A stretch of 64,000 bases of DNA. Source: Leptospira adleri. GTDB lineage: Bacteria; Spirochaetota; Leptospiria; Leptospirales; Leptospiraceae. Both the position numbers and the translations under genes were made by a program. This document shows, piece after piece, positions 1 to 7,880 of the stretch. Location: positions 1 to 64,000 of the forward strand of contig NZ_NPDU01000006.1 in assembly GCF_002811985.1 (NCBI RefSeq), written 5' to 3'. The notes under the pieces are model-generated. The model had not been told where the DNA came from. It saw only the letters and a program-made list of their open reading frames with translations, and ran no database searches. Numbering within the stretch: position 1 is the stretch's first letter; each line of letters begins with the position of its first letter.

Positions 1-161
1 TCATACCTTGAGGCTTTGCAGAGTTTATCCGCTTCCTCATCTAAGAGAGCGTTCAGCGTTTCTTCCACTGAGCCTCTTACGAGTTCGCTCAAGTCTTTCT
101 TGAGCTGGGTCTCATCCACCTGGATTACTTTCAGGTGCGCTTTTTCTTCTTCTGCCCTCAT
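1..161 (-). CDS. IS256-family transposase, N-terminal 53 codons (runs off the left edge)
   Basis: Read on the minus strand from the ATG at 161-159, the frame stays open to base 1 and gives an acidic, charged N-terminus followed by a block reading VEETLNALLDEEADKLC and then ASRY. That block matches, from memory, the start of an IS256-family (Mutator-like, DDE) transposase subgroup. A GGAG ribosome-binding site lies nine bases upstream of the ATG. Everything with catalytic residues lies outside the window, so I cannot tell whether the element is intact. The outer IS end should fall between about 180 and 400. A segment near 241-262 (GCGAAAATTTTAGGACGTTA) could be the terminal inverted repeat, but the partner end is not visible. 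Confidence 0.8.
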   Translation of the reverse strand, partial: MRAEEEKAHLKVIQVDETQLKKDLSELVRGSVEETLNALLDEEADKLCKASRY

Positions 162-379
162 TGGGGGGTTCTCCTTTTTTTGAATTTGATCGCTACAAAC
201 TCAATCGGCAAGGAGAGCCTTCTCATTCATTCTTAAATCTGCGAAAATTTTAGGACGTTATCAAGAAAATTCCTTACATCTATTTATTCGGTATCAATGA
301 ATCTTTTTTTATCTGAATAGAATAAGTTTAAAAAATTGAAAGTGTACTGTGTTTCAGGACTCTTTTCGTTAATAATCAA

Positions 380-390
380 GGAGTTCCCGC
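380..390 (+). repeat. Single copy of the GGAGTTCCCGC repeat motif
   Basis: GGAGTTCCCGC lies about ten bases beyond the stop codon of the uracil-DNA glycosylase gene. The decamer AAATTCCTGT occurs on both sides of the stop codon here, as if a short segment had been duplicated. The rest of the 162-401 spacer contains the upstream part of the IS256-type element and AT-rich sequence with no gene I can see. Confidence 0.6.
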
Positions 391-401
391 AAAATTCCTG
401 T

Positions 402-1019
402 TCACAAACCAAATTCCTGTCTTATTACAGGATGGTTTTTCAGAAGATTGAGGGCTTTTTGAATTAATCTCTTCCCTGTCTCCGTATGATTCCAAACGTT
501 CAGCCCTGACGGATGTGGCAACGGAACCCAATCCACTCTGACACCGTAGAGTTCCCGCGAAAACCTCCCTCCGATCACATCCTCTAGCTTATAATTACGG
601 TTCTCAAAGAGCTGATCAATGGCAAGTTTCCCAATAGGAATGATCAATTGAGGTTTGTGAAAACGGACTTCGAATTCCAAAAACTCGGAACAATTCAGAA
701 CTTCTTCCGGGCTCGGTTTTCGATCTCCGCTTTTGGCCTTCCCCGGAAAACATCTGCAAACCGCAGACATATTGACTTTCTTCCGAAAGGCTTCCTCATC
801 GATTCCGATTTTTTGAAACCAACCGAAAAGAGTTTTACCCGCCGTATAAGAAAAAGGTCTTCCGAATTTTTCTTCGTGAATTCCCGGCGCTTGACCGACG
901 CTGATGATTTTCGAAGACGGAACACAGCCGTGAACCGGTTTCCCTTCCATTTTGGGGCATTTTGCGCAGTTCAGAAGATTGTTTAGATGTTTGGAATATT
1001 CTATTTTCTTTTTATTCAT
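402..1019 (-). CDS. Uracil-DNA glycosylase, Fe-S family 4/5 type
   Basis: Predicted to remove uracil from DNA, starting base-excision repair of deaminated cytosine. The 205-residue protein has an N-terminal CAKC pair (Cys18, Cys21), a CRC motif near residue 90 and a further Cys in LNCSEF, the four-cysteine pattern of the [4Fe-4S] uracil-DNA glycosylases. The first active-site motif is GQAPG (42-46) and the leucine-loop motif is HPSG (169-172). Length is typical of family 4. The GQAPG motif is intermediate between the family 4 GEAPG and family 5 GLAPA forms, so I leave the subfamily open. It is the last gene of a likely galK-STAS-UDG run, 13 bases after the STAS gene. A GGAGTTCCCGC repeat (380-390) lies just after its stop. 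Confidence 0.9.
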   Translation of the reverse strand: MNKKKIEYSKHLNNLLNCAKCPKMEGKPVHGCVPSSKIISVGQAPGIHEEKFGRPFSYTAGKTLFGWFQKIGIDEEAFRKKVNMSAVCRCFPGKAKSGDRKPSPEEVLNCSEFLEFEVRFHKPQLIIPIGKLAIDQLFENRNYKLEDVIGGRFSRELYGVRVDWVPLPHPSGLNVWNHTETGKRLIQKALNLLKNHPVIRQEFGL

Positions 1020-1032
1020 TCTCGAAGGGAGA

Positions 1033-1455
1033 TCAATTGAGGAGGATGTTCATCGCGTCTTTGAGGGTTCCCGTCACGCGGATCAGAGATTTTAACTTGG
1101 TCAATTCTAGGATCTTATTGACTTGAGAAGAAGGGGAGAACATGGCGATCCCGCCTTTTCCGATCTTTACAAGTTTTGCATGCGTGCTCATAAAAACCGC
1201 AAGTCCGGAAGAATCGATATAACGAATGTTTTCCATGTTCACAAAAATATAAACAAAACCTTTGTCGATGAGGTCGAAAATTTTCTCCTTGAGCGCGTGC
1301 GCGGAGTAAAGATTGATTTCTCCGCTAATCTTCAGAGCGACGGCGTCTTTCGGAAAATCAATCGGGATATCTTCTTTCTGAAGATTTACGTTCAATTCGT
1401 TGACTGAAAAATCCACATCCTCACCGTCGAGGTCCAGAGAATCATCTGCTCCCAT
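1033..1455 (-). CDS. STAS-domain anti-sigma-factor antagonist
   Basis: A 140-residue protein with an acidic 35-residue leader followed by one STAS domain (about 40-138). The phosphorylatable serine motif is seen as YIDSSGLAVF. Family members bind anti-sigma kinases of the RsbW/SpoIIAB type and release a sigma factor, or act in partner-switching cascades; the kinase and phosphatase partners are not in this window. The start is well supported by GGGAGAAAAG immediately upstream of the ATG. It lies 35 bases after galK and 13 before the uracil-DNA glycosylase gene, on the same strand. A second, shorter STAS protein is encoded at 45218-45556. Confidence 0.9.
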   Translation of the reverse strand: MGADDSLDLDGEDVDFSVNELNVNLQKEDIPIDFPKDAVALKISGEINLYSAHALKEKIFDLIDKGFVYIFVNMENIRYIDSSGLAVFMSTHAKLVKIGKGGIAMFSPSSQVNKILELTKLKSLIRVTGTLKDAMNILLN

Positions 1456-1490
1456 CTCTTTTCTCCCTTAGTTCAAATGAAGTTCTTTGA

Positions 1491-2648
1491 TTAGAATTCT
1501 TTGACGCCGTCTGAAATTCGGAAAGTATAAAGTTGCGGTTCTTTTCTGAATTCTTTCCGATAGAGCGTTTTTATTTTCTCAAACAGTATATCTTTTCTAC
1601 CATTTTTGTCCAGTATCAAAACGCAACCTCCGAAACCGCCGCCGATCATCCTCGCGCCGAGAACTCCTTCTTTCCTTAAGTGTTCGACTATAAAATCCGA
1701 TTCTTCACACGAGACTTCGTAATCTTTAGAGAGGGAATTGTGGCATTCAAAGAGAATTTCTCCCACGATTTCGGCGTTTCCGTTTTTTAAGTATTCGATC
1801 GCTTTTGAGGTTCTTAGTCTTTCGGTAACGATGTGTTTCGCTCTTTTTTTCTCGATCGGATTTAAGCCGAAGGATTCGTTTTCCAAGTCTTCCAACTCCG
1901 CTTGATAGAGATTTTTGAGAGAAGGTTTTCCTTTTTTAATCTTGGAGAATGCGGATTCAACTTCCATTCTTCTTTCGTTATAAGCGCTGTCTTTCAGAGA
2001 GTGTTTCACCTTGGAATCGATCAGATAGAATTCTGCGTCGTCCAAATGAATTTCGTGGTATTCGTATTTCAGAGTTTCTGTATCGAGCGAGATACAAAAT
2101 CCCACTTTTCCGGTCGAGATGATAAACTGATCCATGATTCCGCAATTCACGCCGACGAATCGATTCTCCGCCCTTTGACCTAAGAGCGCGATCTCCTCTC
2201 TTTTGATTTTCCAAGAATGAATTTCTGAAAGCGCATACGCGATCGCCACTTCAAAGGCCGCAGAAGAGGAAAGTCCCGCGCCCTGCGGAATGTTCCCCCA
2301 GACTACCAAATCGAAAGGATCCGGTTCGAAGCCGAGCTTTCTGAATTCTTCGATGACTCCGAAGACATAATTTACCCAGGGACTTTTCGAATTGTAAGCA
2401 ATGATCTTTGCCTCGATCTTTTCTCCGGATTCTGCGGAAAAAATTCTGAAAAAGGAGCCTCGGTTTTTACGAATCGCAATCCGAATGGAAACGTCGATCG
2501 CCGCGGGAAGAACGATTCCTCCGGCGTAGTCGACGTGTTCTCCGATGAGATTGATTCTTCCGGGAGCTGAGAAGAATCGGATCGGTTCTTCTTCGGGAGA
2601 GGATGAGAATTCTTTTTTAAGAATTTTTGTAAGTTCTTCTTTATCCAT
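1491..2648 (-). CDS. galK: Galactokinase
   Basis: Catalyses ATP-dependent phosphorylation of galactose to galactose-1-phosphate in the Leloir pathway. The 385-residue protein shows all three GHMP-kinase signatures: the galactokinase substrate motif GRINLIGEHVDYAGG (30-44), the ATP-binding GAGLSSSAAFEVA near residue 125, and a C-terminal IGGGFGGCVL. Length is normal for the family. No galT or galE lies beside it, and the following genes on the strand (STAS, UDG) are unrelated. Because GHMP kinases share folds, other sugar kinases are formally possible, but the N-terminal signature is specific to galactokinases. Confidence 0.95.
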   Translation of the reverse strand: MDKEELTKILKKEFSSSPEEEPIRFFSAPGRINLIGEHVDYAGGIVLPAAIDVSIRIAIRKNRGSFFRIFSAESGEKIEAKIIAYNSKSPWVNYVFGVIEEFRKLGFEPDPFDLVVWGNIPQGAGLSSSAAFEVAIAYALSEIHSWKIKREEIALLGQRAENRFVGVNCGIMDQFIISTGKVGFCISLDTETLKYEYHEIHLDDAEFYLIDSKVKHSLKDSAYNERRMEVESAFSKIKKGKPSLKNLYQAELEDLENESFGLNPIEKKRAKHIVTERLRTSKAIEYLKNGNAEIVGEILFECHNSLSKDYEVSCEESDFIVEHLRKEGVLGARMIGGGFGGCVLILDKNGRKDILFEKIKTLYRKEFRKEPQLYTFRISDGVKEF

Positions 2649-2930
2649 TGCGGTTTGTTTCTTTTAAAAATCCCGGAAAGATTGAATCGGAGTTCCTTTC
2701 ACGTCAATCCTTCTCCGCATTTTTATCCTCTCTTTCGATTTGCTTTTTTCTTGCCCGGCATTTTCATTTTTCTAAACTGTTCAAGCGTTCCTTTTTTAGA
2801 ATTTTTTCGGAAGAAGAATTCAAATCGAAGACCGCGGCTTTAGAACCGGAACCGATATAAATTTTAGAATCTTGGAATTCGACAAAACGAATCCGAGATG
2901 TAATAGAAAAAAGAGAATTTGTAATTCATT

Positions 2931-4268
2931 ATGATCCGATTAGAAACAAGATTCGCTTCCTCGTTTATTCGTTCGCAAGAATTCGAACCCTTTTTGAAAG
3001 GGGCCGAGTCCGCGAGAAAGACGTTGCATTCTTTTCAAGGAAAGGGGAGCGAGTTTTTGGGTTGGCTGAATCTTCCGAACGAAATTCAAAATTCGGAAAT
3101 AGAAAGAATCATACAAACCGCAGAGAGAATCCGTTCTTCTTCGGAGGTTGTTGTCGTGATCGGAATCGGAGGATCTTATCTTGGATCCCGAGCCGTCTTG
3201 GAAGCGAGCCTTCCTTTTTTCCGTTCTCCAAAAAAGGGAAATCCGGAAGTTATTTTTGCGGGACATCATTTAGAATCAAGATATCTTTCCGAGCTTCTCG
3301 ATTATCTCAAAGACAGAGATTTTTCCGTCAATGTCATTTCCAAGTCCGGAACTACGACGGAACCGGCGATTGCGTTTCGACTTTTCTGGGATCTTCTCGT
3401 AAGAAAATACGGAGATGGGGCGGCTTCGAGAGTGGTCGCAACGACGGATTCCAGAAAAGGCGCGCTGAAAACATTTGCTGACGCGGAAGGATTCGATAGT
3501 TTTGCGATCCCGGATTCCGTAGGCGGAAGATATTCCGTTTTGACTCCGGTTGGATTGTTTCCTCTTGCGGTTGCCGGAATTCCGATTCGAAAATTTATAT
3601 TAGGATTTCAGAATATTCTTGAGGGCTTACATTCGGAAACGGACGCGCTCCTAAATCCGGCGACACACTACGCCGCTCTCAGAAATTATTTTTTATCCTC
3701 GGGAAGATATGTGGAGGTATTAGCGAATTTTAATCCTTCTCTTCGTTATCTTTCGGAATGGTGGAAGCAGTTGTTCGGAGAAAGTGAAGGAAAGGAAAAC
3801 AAAGGGATTTTCCCCGCGTCCATGGACTTCACCACAGATCTCCATTCTTTAGGTCAATATGTGCAGGAGGGAAAACGAATCCTATTTGAGACCGTTTTGA
3901 GTCCCGCCGAGATCCATTCGGATCTGACTCTTACTTCCACAAAGGAGAATCTGGATTCTTTGAACTTTCTGGCGGGCAGCACGATCGGACACGTAAACGA
4001 ACAGGCTCGCTTGGGAACACTTCTCGCGCACGCCGACGGCGGTGTTCCTTGTTTGGAACTGATTTTCCCGGATATGACACCCGAATCTTTGGGAGAGATT
4101 ATGTATTTTTTTGAATATTCTTGTGCGGTTTCCGGATATGCTTTGGGCGTAAATCCTTTCGACCAACCGGGGGTGGAGGCATATAAGAAGAATATGTTCG
4201 CCCTCCTCCAGAAAGAGGGTTTTGAAAAGGAAGGAGAACTTCTCCGAAAAAGAATTCTCGGTAACTAA
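2931..4268 (+). CDS. pgi: Glucose-6-phosphate isomerase
   Basis: Interconverts glucose-6-phosphate and fructose-6-phosphate in the cytoplasm, linking glycolysis, gluconeogenesis and sugar-nucleotide supply. The 445-residue product is close to the ~450-residue short bacterial form. Visible motifs are the phosphate-binding [13 protein letters not shown], the substrate loop [10 protein letters not shown], the signature [11 protein letters not shown] and the C-terminal [12 protein letters not shown]. It is transcribed alone, divergent from galK across a 282-base gap that contains no convincing gene. No terminator is obvious after its stop. Confidence 0.96.
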   Translation: MIRLETRFASSFIRSQEFEPFLKGAESARKTLHSFQGKGSEFLGWLNLPNEIQNSEIERIIQTAERIRSSSEVVVVIGIGGSYLGSRAVLEASLPFFRSPKKGNPEVIFAGHHLESRYLSELLDYLKDRDFSVNVISKSGTTTEPAIAFRLFWDLLVRKYGDGAASRVVATTDSRKGALKTFADAEGFDSFAIPDSVGGRYSVLTPVGLFPLAVAGIPIRKFILGFQNILEGLHSETDALLNPATHYAALRNYFLSSGRYVEVLANFNPSLRYLSEWWKQLFGESEGKENKGIFPASMDFTTDLHSLGQYVQEGKRILFETVLSPAEIHSDLTLTSTKENLDSLNFLAGSTIGHVNEQARLGTLLAHADGGVPCLELIFPDMTPESLGEIMYFFEYSCAVSGYALGVNPFDQPGVEAYKKNMFALLQKEGFEKEGELLRKRILGN

Positions 4269-4384
4269 ATCTCCGTAATCAAATCGTGTTAGTTTTTCTC
4301 TCCGAATTCAAAGGGAAAGAGATCTTTTCGTTGAATTTTTATTTACTGCTTGACACTTTTTAAAATTTAGTGCGCGATGAGGTT

Positions 4385-4717
4385 ATGAAGGGGCAAAGAA
4401 ACAAAATCGGTTATCCTCTAACCGCTTGCGCGCTTGCGTTTTTGTTTCTATTATTTTCTTTTGCTTCTTCCAGCAATCTTCCTGGGAAGTTGCCTACCCA
4501 AAAACAAACAATAGACGGGATTGAATCCGAATACAAAGAGCAAGTTCAGTTAGAAGAGGAATCCGAATTCCTTTTCAGCTTTCTGTCTCTTACCCATAAA
4601 AACATTTTATTCGTATTCAAGGGCAAAATAACTTCCCTCCAGGATAGGTTCCAATTCCACTTCTGTAACATCCAAACTCTAAACCTGCTGAATTTACCTC
4701 CGCCCGTCGTTTCTTAA
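4385..4717 (+). CDS. Small hypothetical protein with an N-terminal membrane segment
   Basis: About 110 residues with a hydrophobic stretch (ACALAFLFLLFSFASS) near the N-terminus that could be a signal peptide or anchor, an acidic middle and a C-terminal half ending LNLLNLPPPVVS. I do not recognise the family. Two starts are possible: GTG at 4370 and ATG at 4385. The ATG is chosen because GAGG lies just upstream, although the spacing is short. Small proteins of this build sometimes precede transporter or efflux genes in Leptospira, which is from memory and unconfirmed. Here the following sequence looks decayed. Confidence 0.45.
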   Translation: MKGQRNKIGYPLTACALAFLFLLFSFASSSNLPGKLPTQKQTIDGIESEYKEQVQLEEESEFLFSFLSLTHKNILFVFKGKITSLQDRFQFHFCNIQTLNLLNLPPPVVS

Positions 4718-4753
4718 CTAGTCTCTTTTCTAGTTTTGTTCTCAGGGGGAAAT

Positions 4754-5035
4754 ATGTCCTACAGTCCAGTTCGAGTTGTGTCTTCCATTGACGATTCTAC
4801 TTTTCTCGTCGAGTTTTTGACCAAGAGATCTTCTTCTCTTTTCAAATTCTTAGGGCAAGGGGATCGAAATGTTGCTTCAACTGTCGGTCTCGAGCGATTT
4901 TCCCTACTTCGAGGATTTTTAGGAAAACGTGGGGAGTTCCCGCAAACCTCTCTTCACAAAAGGAGTTCCCACTTCGGAATTTCTTTCATCGATTTTGTCC
5001 TTATTACTGTTTGCAACTTACGGATCTCCAAATTG
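4754..5035 (+). pseudogene. Possible gene remnant ahead of a terminator
   Basis: The ATG at 4754 has a strong AGGGGG ribosome-binding site, and the first ~45 codons look protein-like (VRVVSSIDDSTFLVEFLT). The frame is then made of two repeat motifs (GGGAGTTCCCGC at 4932 and AGGAGTTCCCAC at 4961). It would also read straight through a perfect terminator at 5036-5094 before stopping at 5113, which a real gene is unlikely to do. I interpret it as the surviving 5' end of a gene whose body was lost, fused to repeat sequence. It could instead be a genuine short peptide gene ending elsewhere. Confidence 0.35.
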
Positions 5036-5094
5036 TGCCAATCCCGGTCTTGGGAAACTACTCATTCCCAAGATTGGGGTTGGCATTCTTTTTT
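5036..5094 (+). terminator. Strong rho-independent terminator
   Basis: A 21-bp near-perfect stem begins TGCCAATCCC and closes with GGGGTTGGCA around an eight-base loop, followed by TTCTTTTTT. It is the strongest intrinsic terminator in the window. It would stop transcripts from pgi and the small ORFs before the 5258 gene. Confidence 0.9.
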
Positions 5095-5257
5095 AGGAAC
5101 CGATCACTTTTGAATATAAAGAAATCCTAAGAGGTTTTTGAGCCGGAACGGAAACATAAACTTCCGAGGATTTCTTTTTCCTGACTGATTTAAAAATAGG
5201 TTTTCTTTCTTTAAAAACTGGGATACTTTTTCGTGGGAATTTTTTTCCGAAAGCGAA

Positions 5258-6145
5258 ATGGATCAAGAATTTAAAAGATGGACCCGCCTTCTCAGAGCGA
5301 TCGAGGCCGGCAAGAGAATCGAATTGACCGGATACATTCTCAACGATTGTTTCCGCCTGAATCTTGAAAAATTTCTAAAACTCTGTCTCGAAAATTACAA
5401 CAAGGCCGACCTTACACCGGTAGTCTATTCCGTGATTCAGGAGATGCTCTTGCGATCCGCGATGTCCAATCTTCGCGAAGTCTTTGCTTCCGAAAGAGGG
5501 CTGGATCTGACGGATGAAAGTCAATACAAAGCCGGTGAGGAAGAATTCAGAAAATTCTTAAATACGTTCGATCCGAAAGCGGTCCGAGAATCCTTAAAAG
5601 AAAAAGGACTCTTTCTAAAAGTTACGATTTATCACAACGACACGGGATTGGCCGCGGAAGTATTACATAATTCTAAAATGCTCCCCTTCATAGAAGAACG
5701 TCTGAGACGATATCTATCGGCGGCAATGGAATTTAAGAATTTGATGGAATACTACGATCTTTATCCGGAAGATTCCGAAGGAAGAGATATTGGACTTGCG
5801 CTTTCGATCTTGATGCTTCGGGAAACCGGATTGAAACCGGAGCTCCTTAGGATCGGTTCGGGACCGGATGTTCAAACTTCCCGCCTTGAAGTTCCATTTG
5901 GAGAAGAATACCGGAGTATTCGAAAAAAAATTCTGAACGACGAAGACATCCTTCCGTTTCCGAAGGAAGTCCATGAAGAATCCGAATTACCCTGGAAAAC
6001 GAGTCATTGCAGTTATTGCGGAAGAACCGTCGATGATCGGATTTTTTTCTCCGAAATTCCGAAAGACATTCAGCTTAAAAATGTTCCGGAACCGATTCGA
6101 GTCGGAAACGGAATTTGCGCTTGGTGCCTTTCTTCCTATCTTTGA
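5258..6145 (+). CDS. Conserved hypothetical; degenerate GHKL-ATPase-like with a C-terminal zinc-ribbon-like tail
   Basis: A 295-residue soluble protein with no signal peptide. The middle region (about 125-215) contains IYHNDTG, then a helix, then GRDIGLALSILMLRETG followed by a short strand ending RIGSG. From memory this resembles the ATP-lid end of histidine-kinase-like ATPase domains in spirochaetal regulatory proteins, but the glycine-rich box is degenerate, so catalysis is doubtful. The last ~45 residues hold CSYC and CAWC pairs spaced like a metal-binding ribbon. It converges tail-to-tail with murU with no gap. The GHKL assignment is an inference from motif pattern only. Confidence 0.55.
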   Translation: MDQEFKRWTRLLRAIEAGKRIELTGYILNDCFRLNLEKFLKLCLENYNKADLTPVVYSVIQEMLLRSAMSNLREVFASERGLDLTDESQYKAGEEEFRKFLNTFDPKAVRESLKEKGLFLKVTIYHNDTGLAAEVLHNSKMLPFIEERLRRYLSAAMEFKNLMEYYDLYPEDSEGRDIGLALSILMLRETGLKPELLRIGSGPDVQTSRLEVPFGEEYRSIRKKILNDEDILPFPKEVHEESELPWKTSHCSYCGRTVDDRIFFSEIPKDIQLKNVPEPIRVGNGICAWCLSSYL

Positions 6146-6865
6146 TCAGAAAAGATCGCAGAATTTTAAAAATTCTTTCCACTTAGGATTCATTTTTTCT
6201 GAGAAATCAACATCCTTTAGAGAAATGTAATATTCTTTTTCTCCTAAATCGAGAGCTTCTCCCGGAAATAATTCTCCGCCTAATCTGCGTTTTTCGGACA
6301 ATTCTTTAAAGATTTGGGACAGATCAGCGAAAGTTTCCGGCTCGATATTTTTCAAAACGGAACTATTCAGAACCGAAATTCCCGTATAAAATAAATTTCC
6401 ATTGCCGAAGCGGATATTTCCGTCTTCCAAATCGAGTCCCGTGTAATTTGCGGAATCCGGTCGAGGAAGCAAATAAAGAATACAATCTTTGTTTTTCAGA
6501 GCGACTGGAAGTTGAAAGTTCCGGTCCGGAAAATAAAGAAAATCAGGATTGATGATTCCGATCGTTTCGCCCATCCATCCGGCTTTCTCCAAGCCGGTTC
6601 GAATTCCGCCGGCGGTTCCTAAGATTTCTTTTTTTTCCTCGGAAAAGATCAAAGGAAAAAGGGAGAATTTTTTCAACGCTTCTCGAATCTTTTCTCCGCG
6701 GTAGTGAAGATTGATCACGGCTCCTTCCGCGTTTTGAATCCAAGCATGAAAAAGCGCGTAGTAGATCAACGGAATCCCGTCGACCGGAAGCAACGGCTTC
6801 GGAAGATTTTCGGTCAATTCTTTCATTCTGGTTCCGAAACCGGCCGCTGGTATGAAAAATTTCAA
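6146..6865 (-). CDS. murU: N-acetylmuramate-1-phosphate uridylyltransferase (MurU-like nucleotidyltransferase)
   Basis: Predicted to convert MurNAc-1-phosphate plus UTP to UDP-MurNAc, returning cell-wall sugar to peptidoglycan synthesis without MurA. The 239-residue protein begins with the nucleotidyltransferase signature PAAGFGTRM, then KPLLPVDGIPLI, and has GTAGGIRTGLE in place of the usual ETGGGI; this layout matches MurU better than longer mannose-1-phosphate guanylyltransferases. The start is TTG (6865), because the next ATG lies inside the signature. The 14-base gap after amgK is filled by one GCGGGAACTCC repeat. Pairing with amgK supports MurU; a hexose-1-phosphate nucleotidyltransferase of other specificity remains possible. 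Confidence 0.75.
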   Translation of the reverse strand: MKFFIPAAGFGTRMKELTENLPKPLLPVDGIPLIYYALFHAWIQNAEGAVINLHYRGEKIREALKKFSLFPLIFSEEKKEILGTAGGIRTGLEKAGWMGETIGIINPDFLYFPDRNFQLPVALKNKDCILYLLPRPDSANYTGLDLEDGNIRFGNGNLFYTGISVLNSSVLKNIEPETFADLSQIFKELSEKRRLGGELFPGEALDLGEKEYYISLKDVDFSEKMNPKWKEFLKFCDLF

Positions 6866-6879
6866 GAAGGAGTTCCCGC

Positions 6880-7872
6880 TTACTTGTTTTTAATAAAAGA
6901 ATAATTGGACAAAAGCTCTTCTTTGAGAAGATGAAAGAAAACAAAAAGCTGATCCGGGAACAATCCGGCTTGAACGATTTCAACAAGATTATCCAGACAA
7001 CTGAGAATGCTTTCCCTGTATTTATCCATCTTTTTATCCGAAACCAGATAAAAATAAGAACCCAGAGCCTTGTAAGAACGTTGAAGACACTGAAGATAAT
7101 AACATTCTTTGGAACGGGGATAATTCTGATCGCCTAACTTTATAAAAAGTTGATAGAGCCCTTGTCTCATCGCGAACGGGATCGGTCTGTATGCGTCGTA
7201 AAGGATACTCGCGAGATCGTAAAAAGGAGTTCCCATTCTCGCGTCCTGAAAATCAATCATACAAATTTCATTTTGGGAATCGATCAGAAGATTCCGTCCG
7301 TGAAAGTCCCTGTGACAGAAAACTTTCACCGGATATTCCGCCAAATACGCAGAGGCTTCTTCGATAAAGATCTTCACTTCGCTTCTCAATTGCGTCTGAA
7401 GCTGAAATTGTTTCTGGAATTTTAGAAAATTAAAATATGTGAATTCGCTTTCGAAGTGAAATTTTTCGACGTCGAACTCTCGTGAACTCACCGGGGGCAT
7501 CGGATCCGTTTTTTGAAGTCTTACGAGAATTTCCAGGGACTTGACGAGCCAGTCCCTGTATTCCACGTCGTCCTTAACCGAAGTAAGATCGTTCTCTCCT
7601 CCGTCGGACATTAGAATAAGGTAATGAATCAGATCCTTTTTGATTATCTCGGGCACTTTAAAATTTTCATGGCTTAGGAAGTCCGCGATCTCGACAAAGT
7701 CGTGCTGAAATCGAACGTCCTTACAAAGGATCAGAGTTTGATCCGGATATTGTACTCGGAAATATTTTCTTTCCGAGGCTTCCAAAGTAATGGGGGTTAT
7801 TTTCTCCGGGAGTTTTCCGGAAAGTTGTAAAAACTTTAATTCTGTATCGGTCAGGGAAATGGAAGCGTTCAT
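6880..7872 (-). CDS. amgK: Cell-wall amino-sugar kinase (AmgK-like, APH fold)
   Basis: Predicted anomeric kinase making MurNAc-1-phosphate (and possibly GlcNAc-1-phosphate) in cytoplasmic peptidoglycan recycling. The 330-residue protein has the phosphotransferase catalytic loop HRDFHGRNLL (about residue 190), then DFQDARMGTPFYDLASIL, where the metal-binding DFQDA is shared with Pseudomonas AmgK rather than with classical aminoglycoside kinases. Such genes are often labelled aminoglycoside phosphotransferase. It sits eight bases after the hybrid kinase gene and directly before murU, an order matching the known amgK-murU pair. Confidence 0.75.
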   Translation of the reverse strand: MNASISLTDTELKFLQLSGKLPEKITPITLEASERKYFRVQYPDQTLILCKDVRFQHDFVEIADFLSHENFKVPEIIKKDLIHYLILMSDGGENDLTSVKDDVEYRDWLVKSLEILVRLQKTDPMPPVSSREFDVEKFHFESEFTYFNFLKFQKQFQLQTQLRSEVKIFIEEASAYLAEYPVKVFCHRDFHGRNLLIDSQNEICMIDFQDARMGTPFYDLASILYDAYRPIPFAMRQGLYQLFIKLGDQNYPRSKECYYLQCLQRSYKALGSYFYLVSDKKMDKYRESILSCLDNLVEIVQAGLFPDQLFVFFHLLKEELLSNYSFIKNK

Positions 7873-7880
7873 AATTCTAT

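Noticed and set aside
1491..2648. galK as part of a full gal operon
   Set aside because: No galT, galE or galactose transporter is adjacent.
4350..4378. TTGACA at 4350 as a promoter for the small ORF
   Set aside because: No acceptable -10 at a 16-18 base distance.
7220..7240. Motif-like GGAGTTCCCA inside amgK
   Set aside because: It encodes the conserved MGTPFYDL segment of the kinase, so the match is coding-driven.
6880..7872. Aminoglycoside resistance phosphotransferase
   Set aside because: The DFQDA motif and pairing with a MurU-like gene favour cell-wall amino-sugar kinase.
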